Assembly (NCBI GenBank): GCA_026315105.1
Contig: CM048750.1
Coordinates: forward strand, 165,568,549 to 165,632,548
Direction: 5' to 3'
From: Locusta migratoria
Taxonomy: Eukaryota; Arthropoda; Insecta; Orthoptera; Acrididae
Length of the DNA stretch: 64,000 nucleotides
Within the stretch, counting starts at the first letter, position 1, and each line of letters starts with the position of its first letter. Below, in pieces: positions 21,136 through 32,735 of this stretch. The position numbers were made by a program, and so were the translations under genes. The notes beneath the pieces were generated by a model. It was not told the DNA's origin. It did not search any database and worked only from the letters and a program-made list of their open reading frames with translations.

Positions 21136-22156
21136 ACGAATAACTGATTACTTTTCATGCATCATTTGAAATATAATGCAGATTGCCTTGCAAATATGGA
21201 AGTCAGTTGGTACCGCACCGTTATCCTAATTTCTTTAACAGTAAAATGTAATACTGGTTAATATAGCTTCCAGTTTCAAGTGCAAAGGGGTGACACGTCT
21301 CTGTGTCTTCTTGAATCAATAATGTAATGAATTGTGTGTAGAGGTGGAAAAGTTGATCCTTACTGAAAATTATACTACTTGGAGATCAATAAATTAACTT
21401 TGTTAGTGAACAATGGTGAGCTGTCCACCATACGGCAGGAACAGCAATCTAGAAAACTTCGCAATCTGACTGCAACAACAACGAAACACAAGGGCAAAAT
21501 ACTCGTGAGGTGACAAACTAGGCTAATTAAGCAGTGAACAAATGGTGAAAAGTTATATACCTGACAGTCTTGGCCTGCTCTCAAAGGACAATAGTTAAAA
21601 ATGAACATTTAGCGATTATGCCCAAAAATTCAATAGTCACGTTAAGTGTAATATTTGTGTTCGACGTTTTGTATAGACTTATCAAAATACTTAAATGTAA
21701 GACTTTATTAAAGCGAACTAACCATCAATGACATGTAGCAGAACAATGGTGGAGCAAGTTCTAACAGTAACTAATAGTTCTGATAGTACGTATTGATAAA
21801 GCTTCATAACAAAAGAAATGTAATCATAAAAAAAAATACTTTTCTTTTAATCATGGGAGAATGGCACCTCGCTTCGCAGAAATTCACATTCTTCACTTCA
21901 TATTGTTCATGAAACCGATTTCCAACAATGCACTCAATTATAGCCAAGTTACAATTACCTACAGTAGCAAGTCTACTCTCAATCAAAAATAAATCAATGA
22001 AACTAAATAATTATATATATTTTGACATTACAGCGTTCAATGAATGATTGAAATAAATCGCCGGGCGCAAATTTTCATTCCCCACACTTTGGTATTCCAT
22101 CTAAACCTAGTACAGTGAAGCCATAACTGATCGCAAATTGCGATTTATTTAAAACT
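21136..22156. other. Unassigned intergenic DNA
   Basis: Nothing recognised. Short frames on the reverse strand (for example 21375-21608) have no domain. Confidence 0.4.
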
Positions 22157-22396
22157 AAATAAGTCTGTTGTTGTTGTTGTTGTTGTTGCTATGGTCTTCA
22201 GTCCGGAGACTGGTTTGATGCAGCTCTCCACCCTACTATATCCTGATCAAGCCTTTTCATCTCCACATAAGAACGACAACCCACATCCACTTGAATCTGC
22301 TTACTATACGCGTCTCTTGGTCTCCCTCTGCGATTTTTACCCCACACACTTCCCTCCAATGCTAAATTTACGATTCCTCGATGTCTAAGAATGTCT

Positions 22397-23893
22397 CTAC
22401 CAAGCGATCCCTTTTTTAGTCAGGGTGTGCCAAAAATTCCTTTTCTCACCTATTCTGTTAAGTACCTCTTCATTAGTTATGCGATCTACCCACCTGATCT
22501 TCAGCATTCTTCTGTAGCACCACATTTCAAAAGCCTCTATCCTCTTCCTGTCCGCACCGCTTATCGTCCATGTTTCCCTCCCGTACAAGGCAACACTCCA
22601 CACAAATGCCTTCAAAAATGACTTCCTTACACTTAAATTAATATTCGATGTTAGCATATTCCTCTTTTTCAAAAATGTTTTTCTTCCCATGGCCATTCGG
22701 CATTTTATATCCTCTGTACTGCGACCATCGCATGTTATTTTACTACCCAAGTAACAAAACTCATCTACCACCTTCATTGTTTCGTTACCTAATCTAATTC
22801 CTTCAGCATCACCTGATTTTTAAGACTGTATTCAATTATTTTTGTTTTGCTCTTGTTAATGTTCATTTTATACGCTCTCTTTAACACACTGTCCATCCCA
22901 TTCAACTGCTCTTCCAGGTCCTTTGCTGTCTCTGACAGAATTACAATGTCATCAGCAAAACGCAATGTTTTTATTTGTTCCCCCTGAACTTTAATCACTA
23001 TTCCAAATTTTTCCTTGCTTTCCTTCCCCGCCTGCTCGATGTACAAATTGAATAGCAACGCAGAAAGGCTACAACCCTGTCTTACTCCCTTCCCAACTGA
23101 TGCTTCCCTTTCATGCCCCTCGAGTCTAATAACTGCGGTCTGGTTTTTGTACAAGTTGTAAATAACTCTCCTTTCCCTGTATTTTGCCCCTGCTGACTTC
23201 AGAATTTGAAAGAGTGTATTCCAGTCAGCATTGTCAAAAGCTTTCTCCAAATCTACAAAAGCTAAAAATGTAGGTATCTTCTAAGATAAGACGTAAAGTG
23301 AGTATTGCCTCCCGGATTCCTACGTTCCTCCTGAATCGAAACTGATCTTCCCCGAGGTCAGCTTCTACCAGCTTTTCCATTCTCCTGTTGATAATTCGTG
23401 TTAAAATTTTGCAACCATGACTTATCAAACTAATGGTTCTGTAATTTTCACACCCGTCTGCGCTTGATTTCTTTGGAATGGGGATTATTACATTTTTCTT
23501 AAAGTCTGGGGGTATTTCGCCTGTCTCCTACATCCTACACACCAGTTCAAATAGTTTTGTCATGGCTGGCTCTCCCAGAGACTTTAGTAGCTCTGAGGGT
23601 ATGTCATCTACTCCTGGGGCCTTGTTCCGACCTAGGTCTTTCAGGGCTCTGTCAAATTCATCTCTCAGTATAGTATCTCCTATTTCTTCTTGATCTACTT
23701 CCTCTTACCTTCCTACAACATCGTCTCTAAGTTCATTTCCTTTGTAGAGCTGCTCTATGTACTCTTTCCACCTTTCAGCTTTCCCTTCTTTGCTGATAAC
23801 TGTTTTTCCATCAGAGTCCTTGATATTCATAGAGCTGTTTTTCTTATCTCCAAATGTTTCTTTTATTTTCCTGTAGGCCGTATCTATTTTTCC
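22397..23893 (-). pseudogene. RTE ORF, reverse transcriptase and C-terminus
   Basis: Downstream of the SINE the reverse strand encodes the RT in pieces: connector with APGVDDIPSELLKSLGEPA, then HGCKILTRIINRRMEKLVEA and GEDQFRFRRN, KAFDNADWNTLF (catalytic Asp region), GVRQGCSLSALLFNLYIE, and FADDIVILSETAKDLEEQ with the catalytic YADD-type box as FADD. The C-terminal piece carries KVVDEFCYLGSKITCDGRST and EAFEMWCYRRMLKI. Joins between pieces need at least three frame corrections, and stops occur, for example near 23530. Confidence 0.9.
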
Positions 23894-23903
23894 TCTATTT
23901 ATA

Positions 23904-24100
23904 AAATGTTCAAATGTTTGTAGAGTCTATGGGACTTAACTACGGGGTCATCAGTCCCTAAACTTACAAACTACTTATGAACTACTTACAACTAAAGACA
24001 GCACAAATATCCATGTCCGAGGGGGATTCGAACCCCCGACCGTAGTGGCCGTGCAGACCGTGACTGGAGCGCCTCAGTCTCCTCGGCCACCGCGGCCGGC
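23904..24100 (-). mobile_element. SINE-A nested in RTE LINE
   Basis: Full reverse-strand SINE-A with B box intact. A 12-bp target duplication with one mismatch flanks it: CCTCTATTTATA at 23892-23903 and CCCCTATTTATA at 24101-24112. It interrupts the RTE ORF between endonuclease and RT. Confidence 0.93.
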
Positions 24101-24140
24101 CCCCTATTTATACATTCTTCTACAGATTTGCATTTGGCTT

Positions 24141-25445
24141 CTAGCCACTCCTGCTTAGCCATTTTGCACTTCCTGCCAATCTCATTTTTAGTCGTCTGTA
24201 CTCCATTTTGCCTGTTTTATTTACTGCATTTTCATATTTTCTCCTTTCATCAATTAAATTTAGTATTTCCTGTGATATCCAAGGATTTTTTGTAGGTCTT
24301 GCCTTTCTACCTACTTTGTCCTCTGCTGCCTTCACTATTTCATGTCTCAATGCTACCCATTCCTCTTCTACTGTTTTATTTCCCCCTGTTTCTGTCACTT
24401 GATGCCTAAATCTCCCTCTGAATTTCTCCAGAACTTCACTTTCCTTCAATTTATCTAAGACCCATCTCCTTATTTTTCTACCTTTCTGCAATTTTTTCAG
24501 TTTCAGCCTACAGTTCATGACTAACAAGTTATGGTCAGAGTCTATATCTGCCCCTGGGTATGTTTTACAGTTTATCACTTGGTTCCGGAATCTATGTTTT
24601 ACCATTATAAAATCTATCTGATATCTCCCGGTGTCTCCTGGTCTCTTCCATGTATACAACCTTCTTTTGTGATTCTTAAACCACGTGTTTGTTACGATTA
24701 AATCATGTTCCGTGCAAAATTCTACCAGGCGACTTCCTCTTTCATTCCTCCTGCCTAGTCCATATTCACCTATTATTTTTCCTTCTCTTCCTTTTCCAAC
24801 TACCGAATTCCAGTCTCCCATCACAATTAAGTTTTCCTCTCCCTTAATTGTCTGAATAATTTCCTTTAGCTCCTCATATATTTCTTCGATCTCCTCATCA
24901 TCGGCAGAGCTAGTTGGCATATAAACCTGAACTAATGTTGTCGGTGTTGGCTTCGTATCTATCTTGACAATGATAATGCGATCACTGTGCTGCTCATAGT
25001 AGTTTACCCGCATTCCTATTTTCTTATTCATTATCAGTCCTACTCCTGTGATACCCCCAACTGATTTTGTATTTATAATCCTGTACTCACCTGACCAGAA
25101 ATCCTGTTCATCCTGCCACCGAACTTCACTAATCCCCACTATATCTAACTTCAACCTATCCATCTCCCTTTTTAAATTTTCTAATTTTCCTACCCGATTA
25201 AGGGATCTAACATTCCACGCTCCGATCCGTAGAATGCCAGTATTGTCTTTCCTGATGACAACATCCTCCTGAGTAGTCCCCGCCCGGAGATCCGAATGGG
25301 GGACTATTTTACCTCCGGAATATTTTACCCGAGAGGATGTCATCATCATATGTTCATACAGTAGAGCTGCATGTCCTCGGGAAAGATAACGGCTGTAGTT
25401 TCCCCTTGCTTTCAGCCGTTCGCAGTAGCTGTGTGGCAAAGCCAC
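24141..25445 (-). pseudogene. RTE ORF, apurinic-like endonuclease domain
   Basis: An open frame of about 434 codons. The endonuclease fold (residues about 70-320) shows RIGAWNVRSLNRVGKLENLK, GISEVRW (catalytic Glu), MGDWNSVVG (Asp-x-Asn), DFIMVKH and the SDHNLLV terminal motif, all expected for the LINE endonuclease that nicks target DNA. A basic linker follows. The frame ends at LSRSG where a frameshift separates it from the continuing MAKQEWLEAKC coding sequence, just before a SINE insertion. The true start is uncertain because the frame has several upstream Met codons and runs in from the 5' region. Confidence 0.9.
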
Positions 25446-25665
25446 ATTAGCTGATGTTACAAGGCCAGCTCAGTCAATCATCCAGACTGTTGCCCCTGTA
25501 ACTACTGAAAAGGCTGCTGCCCCTCTTCAGGAACCACACGTTTGTCTGGCCTCTCCACAGATACCCCTCCGCTGTGGTTGCACCTACGGTACGGCTATCT
25601 GCATCGTTGAGGCACGCAAGCCACCCCACCTCGGCAATGTCTGTGGTTCATGGGGGTGGAAAAAT

Positions 25666-26033
25666 AAATGATAGTGAAGTAAAAAACGGTAAGGTAATAA
25701 ATTTTCTTTAACTTTTCACTTCAACACCTGTTAAGTTGTATGTGATACTGATATCCCATATTTCCATCCATTATAAGTGTATTTGCCATAATTGGGCCAT
25801 CGCTGGCTGTTATAAACGATTAGTCCAACCTTACAATCTGGAAAATTTTCTCCTTAACACTTTCATTCTCACATTCAGCTTTGCAAAAATTAAAATTCAG
25901 TGTTTTCTGTATTAATATAGTGCACCAAACATCAAAATATTTGTTTAAAATTTTTTTTTATCTAACTATTGTTTTTTATGTCATGTATTTCATGCGCAAC
26001 ACAGAGGTTTGTATCGAGGTATTTTATTACTTG
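25666..26033. other. Unassigned intergenic DNA
   Basis: Short AT-rich spacer between the RTE 5' end and the nested SINE pair. No feature recognised. Confidence 0.4.
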
Positions 26034-26042
26034 GGACGTTAT

Positions 26043-26446
26043 GTTAAAATGTTTGTTAGGCTTAAAGGATTTAACTGCGGGGTCATCAGTCAAATGTTCA
26101 AATGTTTGTATTGTCTATGGGACTTAACTACGGAGTCATCAGTCCCTAAACTTACAAACTACTTATGAACTACTTACGAACTAGGACGACACAAATATCC
26201 ATGCCCGAGGGGGGATTCGAACACCCGACCGTAGTGGCCGTGCAGACCGTGACTGGAGCGCCTCAGTCCCCTCGGCCACCGCGGCCGGCGGTCATCAGTC
26301 ACTAAACTTACAAACTACCTATGAACTAACTCATACTAAAGACGGCACAAACATCCATGCCCAAGGGGGGATCCGAACCCCCGACGGGGAACGGCCTCGC
26401 GCATCGTAACATAGCGCCTCAATGCGCTCGGCCGCTCCGCCGCGGC
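26043..26446 (-). mobile_element. SINE-A2 (variant head) split by a SINE-A
   Basis: The outer element begins at 26446 with GCCGCGGCGGAGCGGCCGAG, a head different from SINE-A, and shares the body and tail. A 9-bp duplication GGACGTTAT lies at 26034-26042 and 26447-26455. It is interrupted at its GGTCATCAGTC body sequence by a complete SINE-A. The B-box region GGTTCGGATCC is one base off consensus. Confidence 0.9.
26092..26289 (-). mobile_element. SINE-A inserted in SINE-A2
   Basis: Complete copy, same strand as its host. Perfect 11-bp duplication GGTCATCAGTC at 26081-26091 and 26290-26300. The B box is changed to GTGTTCGAATC. Younger than the outer element by nesting. Confidence 0.95.
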
Positions 26447-26459
26447 GGACGTTATTTTG

Positions 26460-27849
26460 TTGAGAAATAACACTGCCAGATCAATAATGCTAGAATAATC
26501 GTAGCCACAGCACCAAAGACAAGACAATTCACTGCTGAAATAAAATAATATGAACAACACTCACGCTCACACTCACAGCCACGTATAGACGACAACGTAA
26601 CACAAATCCAAGACGGAATAAATTAACGGCTCAGAAGTGGCTACAAGCCGTAACAACCGGCAAGATGTCATACTAGCAGCATGTTGTTCATCAACAACCA
26701 TGCGACTTTAAAGACTGATACACAAAATACGGTATAAATCAGGTTTTAATACGCTGTTGTCGAGGAACAACACTGGGATTGAAAGGGTAAACATTGACGC
26801 AAGTTACTTTTTCTTTAAGTGAAAAATGTAGCGAACTGTTAATCTCATTACATTTAGTCGCCTATTTTATATCAACATATATTTTACATAATTACAAACT
26901 AACCTGTACTATAATATATGGCAGCCTCTTGAAGTCAGACGTTTACAAATGAAGAAATTGCGGTACGTCGATATAAAGTACGTATCATTTGGAGTGATTG
27001 TTACGTGAATCTAAATATGTTAAAAATTAGATCAACTCGCCAGCATAACAGCGACTATAACTTATTAATATAAACTTTGAAATGCCCAACATTAGTTGTG
27101 TTTATTTATATAGATCGCCGAGAGAGCAGAATAGAGTAAAATTACATAGGTGTAGTGGGGCAAAAGTTCACAGTGTGAACTTTTAACTCGGTAATCTCTT
27201 TGCGAACTTTTAGCCCATCACCTAACTTCTAATGTACTCAAGCCTTTTTGGTGACGTTTATTTAGATATTTCATTATTCAAATTATACAATTGAATTTAA
27301 TTTTTCCAAAGAGGGCAGTTTCTCAAACAGACGTCAAATATAATCAAGTCTTTCATAGCATGATTTTCCCCCAGAAACGGAGCGAGAATAAACACTCGAC
27401 AGCCATTAACACAGACGCTCTAACGCTAAGCTCTCGGCTTCACTGAAAATGAAGCGCTCAGTACACAAGCACTGAAAGCTATCTGGTTCTCAGAGGCTGC
27501 CTTAAGAAAACACCTAAAACCAATAATAACAAACTAAAGACAGTTATAAAACTATCAAAACCATTTCACAAATTTTGCTCATCCTTATATATTTAGGTGT
27601 TTTTAATTAGTGTCTTCAAGTATTTACTTTTGATTTATTTTGTTTTGTTTGCAGTTTCCCCAAGCTTGCGTAATTTTACTCTTGGCATGGAGTAAGAGTA
27701 AGCAAAATTATCTTTCAAACTATTTATTACTCCTCGTTAGATCGGATTGAAATATTTACGCAACTTTACCACTATGTGAAAATGTCTGTTGCTTGCATAA
27801 TTAGTAAAATAAATTATATTTCAAAAGAAATAGATTGGCTGGCCAATAC
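26460..27849. other. Unassigned intergenic DNA
   Basis: AT-rich DNA without a recognised gene, RNA or repeat family. Confidence 0.4.
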
Positions 27850-28070
27850 TTTCCCTTTTTGTTGAACCGCAGATAGTACCACACAGAAAGAACAAAAAGG
27901 ACGAAGCTGAAACAAGCTTTCGAAACAGGGTTCCTTCTTCAGGTAAGAGAGAAGGAAAGATAAAAGGAATGGGAAAGGAAGGGGAAGTTAATTCACGACC
28001 TAGGTCATGAGAATGATGTTTGAGGATTGTTGAAGACAGAGATACCATATATTAGTAATGAGCAATGCCG
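27850..28070 (-). repeat. Penelope-type terminal sequence, candidate
   Basis: On the reverse strand CTGAAGAAGGAACCCTGTTT is followed by CGAAAGCTTG (27912-27942 on the + strand). GGAAC and GTTTC can pair. The same CTGAAGAA...GAAAGCTTG frame flanks the Penelope-like element at 41.4-42.5 kb, and the purine-rich GAGAGAAGGAAAGA that follows is also shared in style. No coding sequence remains. Confidence 0.5.
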
Positions 28071-28129
28071 AAGAGGATAGAGAGGAAAGATTCAGCAGTG
28101 GACCAAATGATGCTGACGGGAGGAGCTCC

Positions 28130-28330
28130 TTAACTCAGAGGTTTTGAACCACCTCGCGTTCTCACTTCCATACACCAATGATACACGTGCTCCACCACCG
28201 TGTTTCCTCTCTGTAACAATTAATTTTCTTCGGTGATTCATCGTTGTCACAGACTATTTTGCGATTCATTGTACCAAACCCAAAGTTCCATTTTAATAAC
28301 AAGGATCCAGAAGTGATGTTATACTCTCCT
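28130..28330 (-). pseudogene. Tc1-like transposase fragment, uncertain
   Basis: In one reverse frame KHGGGARVSLVYGSENARW resembles the HGGGSVMVWG block of Tc1-like transposases, and a WNFGFGTMN stretch upstream could be a decayed DESKFNLFGSDG block. Frames change between the two. Weak evidence; chance similarity cannot be excluded. Confidence 0.35.
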
Positions 28331-28758
28331 GGTTGTTTTTCCAATATACCTCCTCCACCAGTGGATTTTTTTTTCTTTTTTAGCAGACGTTAGATTTTCC
28401 CGTACTGCATTCCTAGTACACAGTGCATAACTTCCTATACTGTCTTCTATTCCTTCCCTTACTATCTCGTTTCATCTCTATGATTATTACATGATCGTAT
28501 TGTTTACTTACTGAATTGCCCGTTCTATATAATTATTATTGTCTGTTTAGTGGGAAAACCTTGACAGTGATTCGCAACAGTTACAACTATTCACATGTAT
28601 ATTAACAAATTGCGAAATTTTCTCCCCTGTTGCTGTACTGAAGATATCGTTTTAAGACACATGGAATTTATGATTCGAACCCAGATGTCGAGCTTAACCT
28701 CTCAGCTCCCCTGTAACAGACATTTCATAACAACCAAATCATGACAGGCTTACGGTGA

Positions 28759-28958
28759 GCCGGCCGCAGTGGCCGAGCCGTCTGCGGCGCGCCAGTCACA
28801 ATCTGCACGGCCGCTACGGTCGGGGGTTCAAATCCCCCCTCGGGCATGTATGTTTGTGACGTCTTTAGTATCAGGTAGTTCATAAGTAGTTCGTAAGTTT
28901 AGGGACTGATGACCCAGCAGTTAAGTCCCTTAAGCTTCACAAACATTTGAACATTTTT
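28759..28958 (+). mobile_element. SINE-A with 11-bp target duplication
   Basis: Forward copy starting GCCGGCCGCAGTGGCCGAGC, B box GGTTCAAATCC, tail CAAACATTTGAACATTTTT. Flanks GCTTACGGTGA (28748-28758) and GCTTATGGTGA (28959-28969) form a duplication with one mismatch. The head has local rearrangement relative to other copies. Confidence 0.9.
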
Positions 28959-29049
28959 GCTTATGGTGATAAAATTGACCCTGTCGCGGGCCATACTACA
29001 ATGTGTGTGACCTTTAGAGAGATAGAGACAAGTGTGGGACACAGCGTGT

Positions 29050-29116
29050 TCGCTGGTGGCCGAGAGGTTAAGGCGACAGCTTTCGAAAAGACCTGGGTTT
29101 CAGTCCCACTACGACA
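29050..29116 (+). other. tRNA-like sequence, SINE head or tRNA pseudogene
   Basis: GCTGGTGGCCGAGAGGTTAA gives a good A box (TGGCCGAGAGG) and GGGTTTCAGTCCC resembles a B box with one inserted base. No cloverleaf with a proper acceptor stem was found and the sequence downstream is not one of the SINE bodies seen here. Confidence 0.45.
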
Positions 29117-29539
29117 CAAATTTATGTCTCTTGCTTCTGGACTTCTTCATTTTTATTACAACTGTATTAAGGCTACTAAGATATTTGTTGTTCTTTGTTA
29201 CTGAAACTTTTGGTATCATGAGTGGCGAGGAAGCTTTCTATGCTATCCCCATGAACCGTGGATGTATGCCTGAATGATGACTACAGCGTAAGAGTCAGCG
29301 AGCCACGAAATAAGAAGAATGTACGAGCTGTCCAAAAATGGAAAAATAACTGGCTTACACGTAAGCTGTCACGTTTCTGTAGCAACTGAAGATGTATCTT
29401 CCCCTCTCCCCTTCTCCTCTCTCGAAGTCTGTTTACGTTACCAGCACTTTAAAAAAGAAAATGTATTTCATTTCTCTGAGGCGGACGACAATTTATTTGA
29501 GAGATTCCACCAAAGACCGAACACGGCAGGAATTTGTCG

Positions 29540-29790
29540 AGGGTAGCTGCGGCCAGAATACTGAATGCGTCGCTCTGCCGCCTACAAGGCGGAGAAGCGG
29601 CGGGCGCGGCCGTCTTCTTCGGGAATATGTCGAGAGGCTCTCCGGCGAGAGGAATTAACGAGCTCAATCCAACCCGTGGAGCGACTGAATTAACTCCCAG
29701 GCGCGCCGCGAAAATACCTGCCGTCTAAGGAGAAGGGTAATTAATTTTCTGCGCCAGCGAGCGGAGCAATAGCGAGACACTTTTTCTGTG
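29540..29790. other. GC-rich island, unassigned
   Basis: Locally GC- and CpG-rich segment (for example GCGGCGGGCGCGGCCGTC, CAGGCGCGCCGCGAAA) in AT-rich surroundings, followed by GGGTAATTAATTTTCTGCGC. Short overlapping frames on both strands have no domain. It could be part of an unrecognised repeat or a promoter-type island. Confidence 0.4.
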
Positions 29791-29989
29791 CAGTACTCCG
29801 TCAGGTAGCGTGGTGTTGTTTGCTTTGTTCGTACTGCGCATTTCTCAGCTTATTACTTACCCAAACTGCGCATTAAACACACTTACACTCATATTGGAGT
29901 TTTTGCATCTACGCTCGCTCGAATTGGGAGATGCACATAGGCCTGTGTCAGTGTAGTCACACAGTATACTACGAACAACTGTACCACCT

Positions 29990-30850
29990 ACATCTACATC
30001 TACATACATACTCCGCAATTCACCGTAAGGTTCGTGGCGGAGTGTACACTGTACCACTACTAGGCATTTCCTTTCCTATTCCACTCCCAAATGGAACGAG
30101 GAAAAAAAGAATGCCTCTATGCCTCCGTACGAGCCCTAATTTCTCTTATTTTGTCTTTGTGATCACTACGCGAAATGTAAGTAGGCGGCAGCAAGATCGT
30201 ACTACACTCAGCATCAAATTCCGACCCTCTACATTTACTCAACAGAAATTCACGAAAAGAACGTCGTCTTTCTTCCAGCAATCCCCACTTGAGTTGCCGG
30301 AGCATTTCCGTGACACTCGCGCATTGGTCGAACCTACCGGTAACAAATCTAGCTGCTCGCCTCTGAACCGCCTCTATGTCTTCCTTTAAACTGATCTGCT
30401 GCGGATCCCAAACACTTGAGCAATACTCAAGACGTGGTCGTACAAGCGTTTTATACGCGCTCTGATTCACAGGTGAAGTACATCTTCCCAAAATTCTCCC
30501 AATAAACCGAAGTCGGCTGTCCGCCTTACAACTGTCCTTACATGTTCGTTCCATTTCATATCGCACTGCAATGTTACGCCTAGATATTTGAACGACTCGA
30601 CAGCATCAAGAATCTCACTACTAATGCTGTATTCGAACATTATAGGATTGTTTTTCCTACTCATGCGCATCACCTTACATGTTTCTACATTAAGAGCTAG
30701 CTGCCATTCTTCGCACCAACTACAAATTTTGTCTAGATTGTATGGCCTTCGTAAGATCCACACAGAAAATGTTCCTTTGAGGCCTATAGTATCTAACATT
30801 GGTGCTCCGACATATCCTGCAGCTAAACATCTTCTAATTTATTGAGTCCA
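29990..30850 (-). pseudogene. CR1-like LINE, RT to 3' end (subfamily b)
   Basis: The reverse strand encodes CSWCEEWQLALNVETCKVMR, VESFKYLGVTLQCDMKWNEH, then after a frameshift near 30480-30560 RLRFIGRILGRCTSPVNQSA, YKTLVRPRLEYCSSVWDPQQ, EDIEAVQRRAARFV and RSDHKDKIREIRARTEA. This is the C-terminal half of a CR1/L2-type RT. The element ends at 29990 in (TAGATG)n. The catalytic FADD block is not included. The 3' UTR differs from the copies at 51 and 58 kb but matches the one at 63.7 kb. Confidence 0.88.
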
Positions 30851-31019
30851 ATGGTAGGTAGGTGTGAACACCACATTAAGAACTCAGTGTATTTCTTACG
30901 TCAACTGCAGGGATTGTGTTTGAATGGTTGATATTTTAGTGAGTTTTTATGTGGTGTCTCTATTCATTCGGATTCCCCTATCTGATTCGTTTTATTTGGT
31001 GTCAAGTTAAAAATCTTTT

Positions 31020-31757
31020 TCGACATATGCTGACTTCCACTTACCTTTTATACAGTGGTCAGTACTACGAACAAAATGATGGAGTTGCCAATTTGTTTAT
31101 GGAGGATTTCGAGGTACGTGCTTCAAAAGGCAGCAACCTTGAAACCTGCGTGTCTTTTTCAGATATGTAGACGACACGTTTGTCGTTTGGTCTCATGTTA
31201 GTGAGAATTTAAACTTTTTTTAACATCTAAATTCAACCCACCTGAATATTTAGTTTGGACGTGGAAAAGAATGGCTGCCTTCCTTGATTTGCTGGTCAGA
31301 AGGAAGCTGTTTATAGAAAGCCTACTCATACTGATTTGTATCTGAGAGCAGATAGGCACCTAAATCTATGACCTTTTTGCTTTACGCAGGAAGCATTTCC
31401 AACAAAATTGGTCGTATTTTCCTTAAATATTATCTTAATTGTGTTTTTCGACCACCTTATAAGATAAAGGCCCTGTTGGGGTCTGCATATGATGATCTTG
31501 GTTTGCATAACGCTGGTGTCTATCGGATTCCTTGCAGTTGTGGCATGTCATATCTTGATCAATCAGGACTGTGGAAGACCGGTGAATTGAACACAAACAT
31601 TACCCACGCTTACAACAGCCAAGCAAATCCACTGTTGCAGAATACTTGTCTTGGCACCGGTCATCCTGTGGAATACAACAACAGGGAGATTCTGGCATGT
31701 TTTTCCACCTATTGCGATAGTGTTATTAAGGAAGCCGTTGAAATTGACAGATGAAGC
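31020..31757 (+). pseudogene. Penelope-like element, RT core to GIY-YIG
   Basis: Forward-strand remnant. STYLLYSGQYYEQNDGVA (about 31050) leads into NLFMEDFE after loss of the usual GSPLSP segment. RYVDDTFVVW (about 31172) carries the RT catalytic YVDD. Then come KAYSY...-type traces of the KPTHTDLYL motif, and an open frame from 31368 with VYRIPCSCGMSYLDQSGLWK, a GIY-YIG endonuclease N-terminus in which the GxT positions are altered, ending DSVIKEAVEID. Penelope elements couple this RT and endonuclease to copy themselves. Several stops and frame changes show that it is dead. Confidence 0.85.
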
Positions 31758-31937
31758 GGGGCTAGCGCTCCGAGTGGCCAGTAGGTTGTAACAGAATCAT
31801 GGCATGATACCAACTGAGAATTTACTATTTTACTTTTCTCTTCAACCTTCCTAGTCACTAAACGTGAAGGTTTATTTTCTCCTACCAATATGAAAATACA
31901 AGTAAACAAATATCTCCTCTCCTGTTAAGATCAGTCT

Positions 31938-32290
31938 GTTGTTGTTGTGGTGGTCTTTAGTCAGCAGCCTGGTTTGATGCAGCTCTCCATTCTACTCTGT
32001 CCTGTCCAAGGCTCTTCATATGACAATACGAACGGCAACCTTCATCCTTTTGAATCCGCTTGCTGTATTCGTTTGTCGGTCCCCCTCTACAACTTTTACT
32101 CAGCATAATTCCTTCTAATGCTATGTTGATGATTCCTTGATGTCTCAGGATGTGACCCACCAACCTATACCTTCTCTTATGCAGGATTGCCAGAAACTCC
32201 TTTTCTCCCAAATTCTGTTGAGCACCTCATTAGTTACGTGATCTACCCATATTTACTTTGGCCATCAGAAATTATTCTGCTACCCAAATA
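31938..32290 (-). mobile_element. RTE-clade LINE, 3' fragment
   Basis: The tail (GTTGTTGTTGTGG on the + strand), 3' UTR and C-terminal coding trace match the RTE at 22.2 kb with many substitutions. A reverse-strand stretch FLAILHKRRYRLVGHILRHQ contains the LGHxLRH end of RTE ORFs. Older and more diverged than the other RTE copies. Confidence 0.8.
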
Positions 32291-32329
32291 ACAAAATACA
32301 CTTGTATTGTTACATTACCTGTTGTGACT

Positions 32330-32735
32330 AATAAACCTTGGAAACACGGTTTATTCACACGATATACAAGACTGTTTGCACACCACAATAGTTCACATTA
32401 ACTGAAACTCAGGCCCATACAGTGTAACAAAGTCTATTTCTTTACTAACAAAGGTATAGGCCTTAGCCCGAAACACCAAGTCCTAATCGAGATACCATCG
32501 GTTGATCGTGGCCGAGTCGGAGTCCGTAGGTGGTCCAGTGGGCTGGCGTAGTCGGTCCTCGGCGTAGTGGTGGTTCGTAACATTCCTCGAGGTGGAACCT
32601 GCCGTCACGTCGCTGCGACCTCCAGATGTAGCTGGCGCTTGGCGGAAGGATCCACTGTTGCGAGTCACAGCGACCTCTGTATACGTCAGCGGACAGTGAC
32701 GTGGCGTGTGAGCTGCTACCTCTGTAAAAGATAGT
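32330..32735 (-). mobile_element. LTR-retroelement 3' end, candidate
   Basis: The reverse strand has an open C-terminal tail of about 80 codons (from FTEVAAHTPRHCPLTYTEVA to SATINRWYLD, stop near 32482) followed by about 150 bp that look like LTR sequence: GTGTTTCGGGCTAAGGCC, then GAATAAACCGTGTTTCC and an ACAACA end near 32330. The tail is Ser/Thr/Arg-rich and has no domain I recognise. It does not resemble the gypsy LTR at 39.5 kb, so it belongs to another element. Confidence 0.4.

Larger units (their letters stand above)
22157..25665 (-). mobile_element. RTE-clade LINE, near full length
   Basis: About 3.3 kb of RTE element after removing a nested SINE. Order on the reverse strand: 5' region (about 25665-25446), AP-like endonuclease ORF, connector, reverse transcriptase, C-terminal domain, 3' UTR, and a CAA-repeat tail (TTG repeats at 22160-22188 on the + strand). 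Fragments of the same lineage occur at 1945-2476 and 31938-32290. Several stops and frameshifts disable it, but it is the best-preserved RTE in the window and could serve as local reference for the fragments. Confidence 0.92.

Noticed and set aside
27360..27450. tRNA-like AGCGTTAGAGCGTCTG segment on the reverse strand
   Set aside because: No B box or acceptor stem could be formed.
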